From Lysobacterales bacterium CG_4_10_14_3_um_filter_64_11 (GTDB lineage Bacteria > Pseudomonadota > Gammaproteobacteria > Xanthomonadales > Xanthomonadaceae): 7,795 bases of DNA. Position 1 is the stretch's first letter, and the number at the start of each line of letters is the position of its first letter. The notes under the pieces were generated by a model that was given only the letters and a program-made list of their open reading frames with translations, ran no database searches and was not told the DNA's origin. The stretch covers positions 1-7,795 of the forward strand of contig PFJA01000205.1 of the NCBI GenBank assembly GCA_002782905.1. The letters are read 5' to 3'. Positions 5,518 to 7,795 of this stretch are shown piece by piece. The position numbers were made by a program, and so were the translations under genes.

Positions 5518-7316
5518 CAGTACAGATCCCGGGCATAGCGGCCGTGCTGCTGCAAGTCGCGCAGATACGCTTCGGCCTGTTCCCCGCTGTGCCCGGCGTG
5601 CGCCGTGAGCAGCACCAGCAGTGCCTGATGCACATCCTTGCCCATCGCCACTGCACCGCAGACATACAGATGCGCACCGTTGTGCAGCCACTCGCAAACC
5701 GCCTGCCCGTGCTCAAGCAAACGCTGCTGCACATAGACGCGCTCGCCACCATCGCGGGAAAAGGCCAGATCCAGCCGATCCAGGTGCCCGTCTTGCAATG
5801 CCTGCTGCCATTCGCGCTGGTAGTAGAAATCATCGCGAAACCGGCGTGCGCCAAACAGCAACCAGTTGCGGCCTTGGCCGCCAGCCACCGCGCGCTGCTG
5901 CACGAAGCCACGAAACGGCGCGACGCCGGTACCGGGGCCGATCATGATCACGTCGCGATCCGGATCGGCGGGCAGGCGGAACCGCGCATTGGCTTCGATG
6001 AACACGCCAAGGCGCGCGCCCTCGGGCTGCTGCGCCAGATAATGCGAGGCGGCGCCGAAGCGGTCCTCGCCAGCGCGCTGTTCCTGCACCAAAGCCACGG
6101 TAAGGTGCGCCTCATCGCCGACCTCGGCCTGGCTCGATGCGATCGAATACAGGCGTGGGGTGAGCGCCGGCAGCGCCGCGACCAGTTCCTGCGCGCTCCA
6201 CACGGCCGGCCAGCGCTGGATCAGGTCGAGCACCTGATGCTCGACCAACCAGCCGCGCACCGCTTCGCCATCGGCGAGCAGGGCATCGAGTTCGGCCGAA
6301 CCAGCGCGTGCCGCATGCGCCGCGATCAGCCCGCGTGACAGCCGGGTTAGTTCACGCCGCTCACTCAGCCACTGCCGCAGCGGCAGGCTGTGCTCGCCGT
6401 GGCTCAGCACGCGCTCGCCATCGAGCGCGAGTGCATCAAGAATCCGTGTCACCAGGCCGGCATCGTTGTGCGGCCACACGCCGAGTGCGTCGCCGGGCTG
6501 GTAAGTCAATCCGGAGCCAGTCAGCGACAGCTCGATATGGCGCACATCGCGGCTGCTGTCGCGGCCGCTGATGCGCTGATTGGCGAGCAGTTCGACCAAT
6601 GCAGGCTGTTCACGGCTGGCGATTGCTGCCACCGGCGGCGCACGCCGCAGCGGAGTGACGGTGGCCCGCTGCGATTCCTGGCGCAGCCGTTCTTCGGCTT
6701 TGGCCTGCGCCTGATCGAGCCATGGCACAGCGACGGCATCGCTATCCAGATCCGCCTCAGCGCAAGCGAACAGACGCGTGCCGCCGAGGTCAGCAAGGCG
6801 TTGATCGAGCAAACGGCCGACCGCGCAAAACTGTGGGTAGCTCGAATCGCCAAGGCCGAGCACGGCAAACGCAAGTTGATCGAGCTTCGGTGCCTTGCGT
6901 CCTTGTAAAAACTCGACAAAACCCAGTGCATCCTCGGGCGGGTCGCCATCGCCCTGGGTACTGATGACGACATACAGCAGGCGCTCGTCCTTTAGCTCAC
7001 GCAGCGGATAGGCATCGGCGCGCAGCAGGCGCACCGGCACGCCGGCGGCTTCGGCGCGCGCAGCGAGCCTGTGCGCAATGCGCTGGGCGTTGCCGGTCTG
7101 GCTACCATACAGCACGGTCAGTCGCTGACCAATGGCTTCCAGCGGATGGGTAGTCAGCGCCGGCACGGCGTCACCGCGCGCATGCGCCAGCCCTGCGGCA
7201 AAGCCCGATGCCCAGAGCAGACCGGCGCTATCGAGTCCGGCGAGCAACTGCGCGAGCTGCTCGGTGTGCGCTGCCGACAACGGCGGTGCGGTTTTGGCAA
7301 TGGCAAGGGCGGACAT
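5517..7316 (-). CDS. cysJ: Assimilatory sulfite reductase (NADPH), flavoprotein alpha subunit CysJ
   Basis: 599 aa, the same length as E. coli CysJ. It passes electrons from NADPH through FAD and FMN to CysI. The order is a short variable N-terminus (1-63), then a flavodoxin-like FMN domain (about 65-205) with YGSQTGNA (70-77), STQGDGDPPEDA (119-130) and LGLGDSSYPQFC (153-164). A variable linker of about 30 residues follows. The FAD/NADP reductase part has RLYSIASSQAEV (388-399) and FGAASHYLA (420-428) for FAD. For NADPH it has MIGPGTGVAPFRGF (458-471) and YVCGAVAMGKDVH (551-563), and it ends in YARDLY (E. coli YQRDVY). The ATG at 7316 has GGAAG 8 nt upstream. It is the first gene of cysJIH, 171 nt downstream of the XanB-like gene, and a promoter-like element shared with cysG lies in that gap. 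Confidence 0.97.
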   Translation of the reverse strand: MSALAIAKTAPPLSAAHTEQLAQLLAGLDSAGLLWASGFAAGLAHARGDAVPALTTHPLEAIGQRLTVLYGSQTGNAQRIAHRLAARAEAAGVPVRLLRADAYPLRELKDERLLYVVISTQGDGDPPEDALGFVEFLQGRKAPKLDQLAFAVLGLGDSSYPQFCAVGRLLDQRLADLGGTRLFACAEADLDSDAVAVPWLDQAQAKAEERLRQESQRATVTPLRRAPPVAAIASREQPALVELLANQRISGRDSSRDVRHIELSLTGSGLTYQPGDALGVWPHNDAGLVTRILDALALDGERVLSHGEHSLPLRQWLSERRELTRLSRGLIAAHAARAGSAELDALLADGEAVRGWLVEHQVLDLIQRWPAVWSAQELVAALPALTPRLYSIASSQAEVGDEAHLTVALVQEQRAGEDRFGAASHYLAQQPEGARLGVFIEANARFRLPADPDRDVIMIGPGTGVAPFRGFVQQRAVAGGQGRNWLLFGARRFRDDFYYQREWQQALQDGHLDRLDLAFSRDGGERVYVQQRLLEHGQAVCEWLHNGAHLYVCGAVAMGKDVHQALLVLLTAHAGHSGEQAEAYLRDLQQHGRYARDLY

Positions 7317-7324
7317 CAGTGCAG

Positions 7325-7329
7325 CTTCC
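7325..7329 (-). promoter_or_regulatory. Shine-Dalgarno sequence of cysJ
   Basis: GGAAG on the coding strand, 8 nt before the ATG. It is the clearest ribosome binding site in the window and supports the start that gives a 599-aa protein. Confidence 0.6.
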
Positions 7330-7420
7330 AGAACGAACTGGAGGCCAGCTTAGGCGTGCACCGGTGGCCGGCGGAAAGGAATAACGCTCATGGCCTTATG
7401 CCATCGCGTGGGCAATGGCC

Positions 7421-7439
7421 GCGCGGGTTATAACCGCGC
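7421..7439. repeat. GC-rich hairpin GCGCGG-N7-CCGCGC around GTTATAA
   Basis: GCGCGG (7421-7426) pairs with CCGCGC (7434-7439) around a GTTATAA loop. The central GGTTATAACC (7426-7435) is itself a perfect 10-bp palindrome. The AT-rich core stands out within very GC-rich flanks. There is no T-run on the XanB transcript strand, so it is a better candidate for a protein-binding dyad or promoter core than for a terminator, though a weak terminator for the upstream gene cannot be excluded. Confidence 0.4.
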
Positions 7440-7455
7440 CACCGCAACCCGGCAG
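7427..7455 (-). promoter_or_regulatory. Candidate cysJIH promoter/operator: GGTTATAAC box with upstream CTGCCGGG block
   Basis: On the cysJ coding strand CTGCCGGG (7455-7448) is followed by GGTTATAAC, with the final base at 7427. TATAAC (7432-7427) fits a -10 hexamer, putting transcription start near 7420 and giving a leader of about 104 nt. As at cysG, no good -35 hexamer is present; CTGCCG occupies that position. The layout repeats the element at 1611-1640 upstream of cysG. Binding of the CysB-like protein here is inference from that recurrence and the gene functions. Confidence 0.45.
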
Positions 7456-7487
7456 TCAGGCCGCAATCCATCACTGCGGGGCGTCAC

Positions 7488-7795
7488 TCAAGACCCATTG
7501 CCGCGCCCATAAGCATCCTCGAAGCGCACGATGTCGTCCTCGCCCAGATAATCACCGGATTGCACTTCGATCAGTTCCAGCGGCCCGATGCCGATGTTCT
7601 CCAGACGGTGCTTCACCCCAACCGGGATATAGGTGGACTGATTGGCCTCCAGCACCAGCAGGTCTTCACCGCGCGTTACCCGCGCGCGGCCACTGACCAC
7701 CACCCAATGCTCGGCGCGATGGTGGTGCAGTTGCAGGCTGAGCGCGGCGCCGGGTTTGACGCTGATGCGTTTGACCTGAAACCGTGCGCCGCTGT
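7488..7795 (-). CDS. xanB: Mannose-1-phosphate guanylyltransferase / mannose-6-phosphate isomerase (XanB/AlgA/ManC family), C-terminal part
   Basis: Partial gene entering from the right edge; the last 101 codons and the TGA stop are present. The visible part is the cupin-type phosphomannose isomerase domain: RFQVKRISVKPGAALSLQ, the metal-binding HHHRAEHWVVVSG, NQSTYIPVGVKHRLEN, and the family's characteristic end LIEVQSGDYLGEDDIVRFED followed by AYGR. The bifunctional family makes mannose-6-phosphate and GDP-mannose for exopolysaccharide or LPS sugars (XanB in Xanthomonas, AlgA in Pseudomonas, ManC/CpsB in enterics). The nucleotidyltransferase half is outside the window, so a stand-alone isomerase is possible, but the C-terminal sequence is typical of the fused enzymes. 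An internal ATG at 7703 is not the start, because the conserved domain continues upstream in frame. No functional link with the cys genes is evident. Confidence 0.9.
   Translation of the reverse strand, partial: SGARFQVKRISVKPGAALSLQLHHHRAEHWVVVSGRARVTRGEDLLVLEANQSTYIPVGVKHRLENIGIGPLELIEVQSGDYLGEDDIVRFEDAYGRGNGS

Noticed and set aside
4303..5538. Plus-strand frame of 411 codons antisense to cysI
   Set aside because: A shadow of the cysI reading frame; composition is His/Arg/Gln-rich without motifs.
5518..5697. N-terminal extension of cysI by 60 codons
   Set aside because: The extension lies within the end of cysJ and has no similarity to CysI proteins; the ATG at 5517 gives a normal 563-aa length and a normal operon junction.
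7461..7479. Terminator hairpin CCGCA-N9-TGCGG after the XanB-like gene
   Set aside because: The stem is only 5 bp with a 9-nt loop and there is no T-run; too weak to call.
7488..7703. A small 71-aa cupin protein starting at the ATG at 7703
   Set aside because: The same frame stays open to the window edge and the residues upstream continue the conserved XanB/AlgA C-terminal domain, including the HHHRAEH metal motif, so the Met is internal.

Overview
This window is a sulfur-assimilation locus from a GC-rich gammaproteobacterium. A member of the Xanthomonadales/Lysobacterales is the best guess: the proteins are clear homologues of the E. coli Cys proteins, and the neighbour is a XanB/AlgA-type sugar-nucleotide enzyme. 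The genus cannot be fixed from the sequence alone. I see no CRISPR array, tRNA or rRNA gene, transposase, phage gene or toxin module.

Layout. From the right edge, on the minus strand: the C-terminal end of a bifunctional mannose-1-phosphate guanylyltransferase/mannose-6-phosphate isomerase (7488-7795), then a 171-bp gap with a promoter-like element, then the tightly packed unit cysJ-cysI-cysH (7316 down to 3117). cysJ and cysI overlap by 1 nt, and cysI and cysH by 14 nt. Next comes a convergent junction holding a perfect 35-bp inverted repeat (2993-3083), then a plus-strand CysB-like LysR regulator (1996-2973). A 471-bp divergent intergenic region follows (1525-1995), with an element bounded by 18-bp inverted repeats and several smaller dyads. 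The last unit is minus-strand cysG (85-1524), followed after 27 nt by the first 19 codons of a cysteine synthase (1-57).

How the genes work together. CysH reduces PAPS to sulfite. CysJ (flavoprotein) and CysI (siroheme/4Fe-4S hemoprotein) reduce sulfite to sulfide. CysG makes the siroheme that CysI needs. The cysteine synthase joins sulfide to O-acetylserine. The CysB-like regulator probably controls the set. The sulfate-activating genes (cysD, cysN, cysC) and the sulfate transporter are not in the window.

Novelty. The coding content is ordinary. The points most worth a second look are regulatory or structural: a two-part motif shared by the regions upstream of cysG and cysJ, a MITE-like element ending 16 bp before the cysB-like start codon, the large palindrome between the converging genes, and substitutions in the predicted effector pocket of the CysB-like protein.
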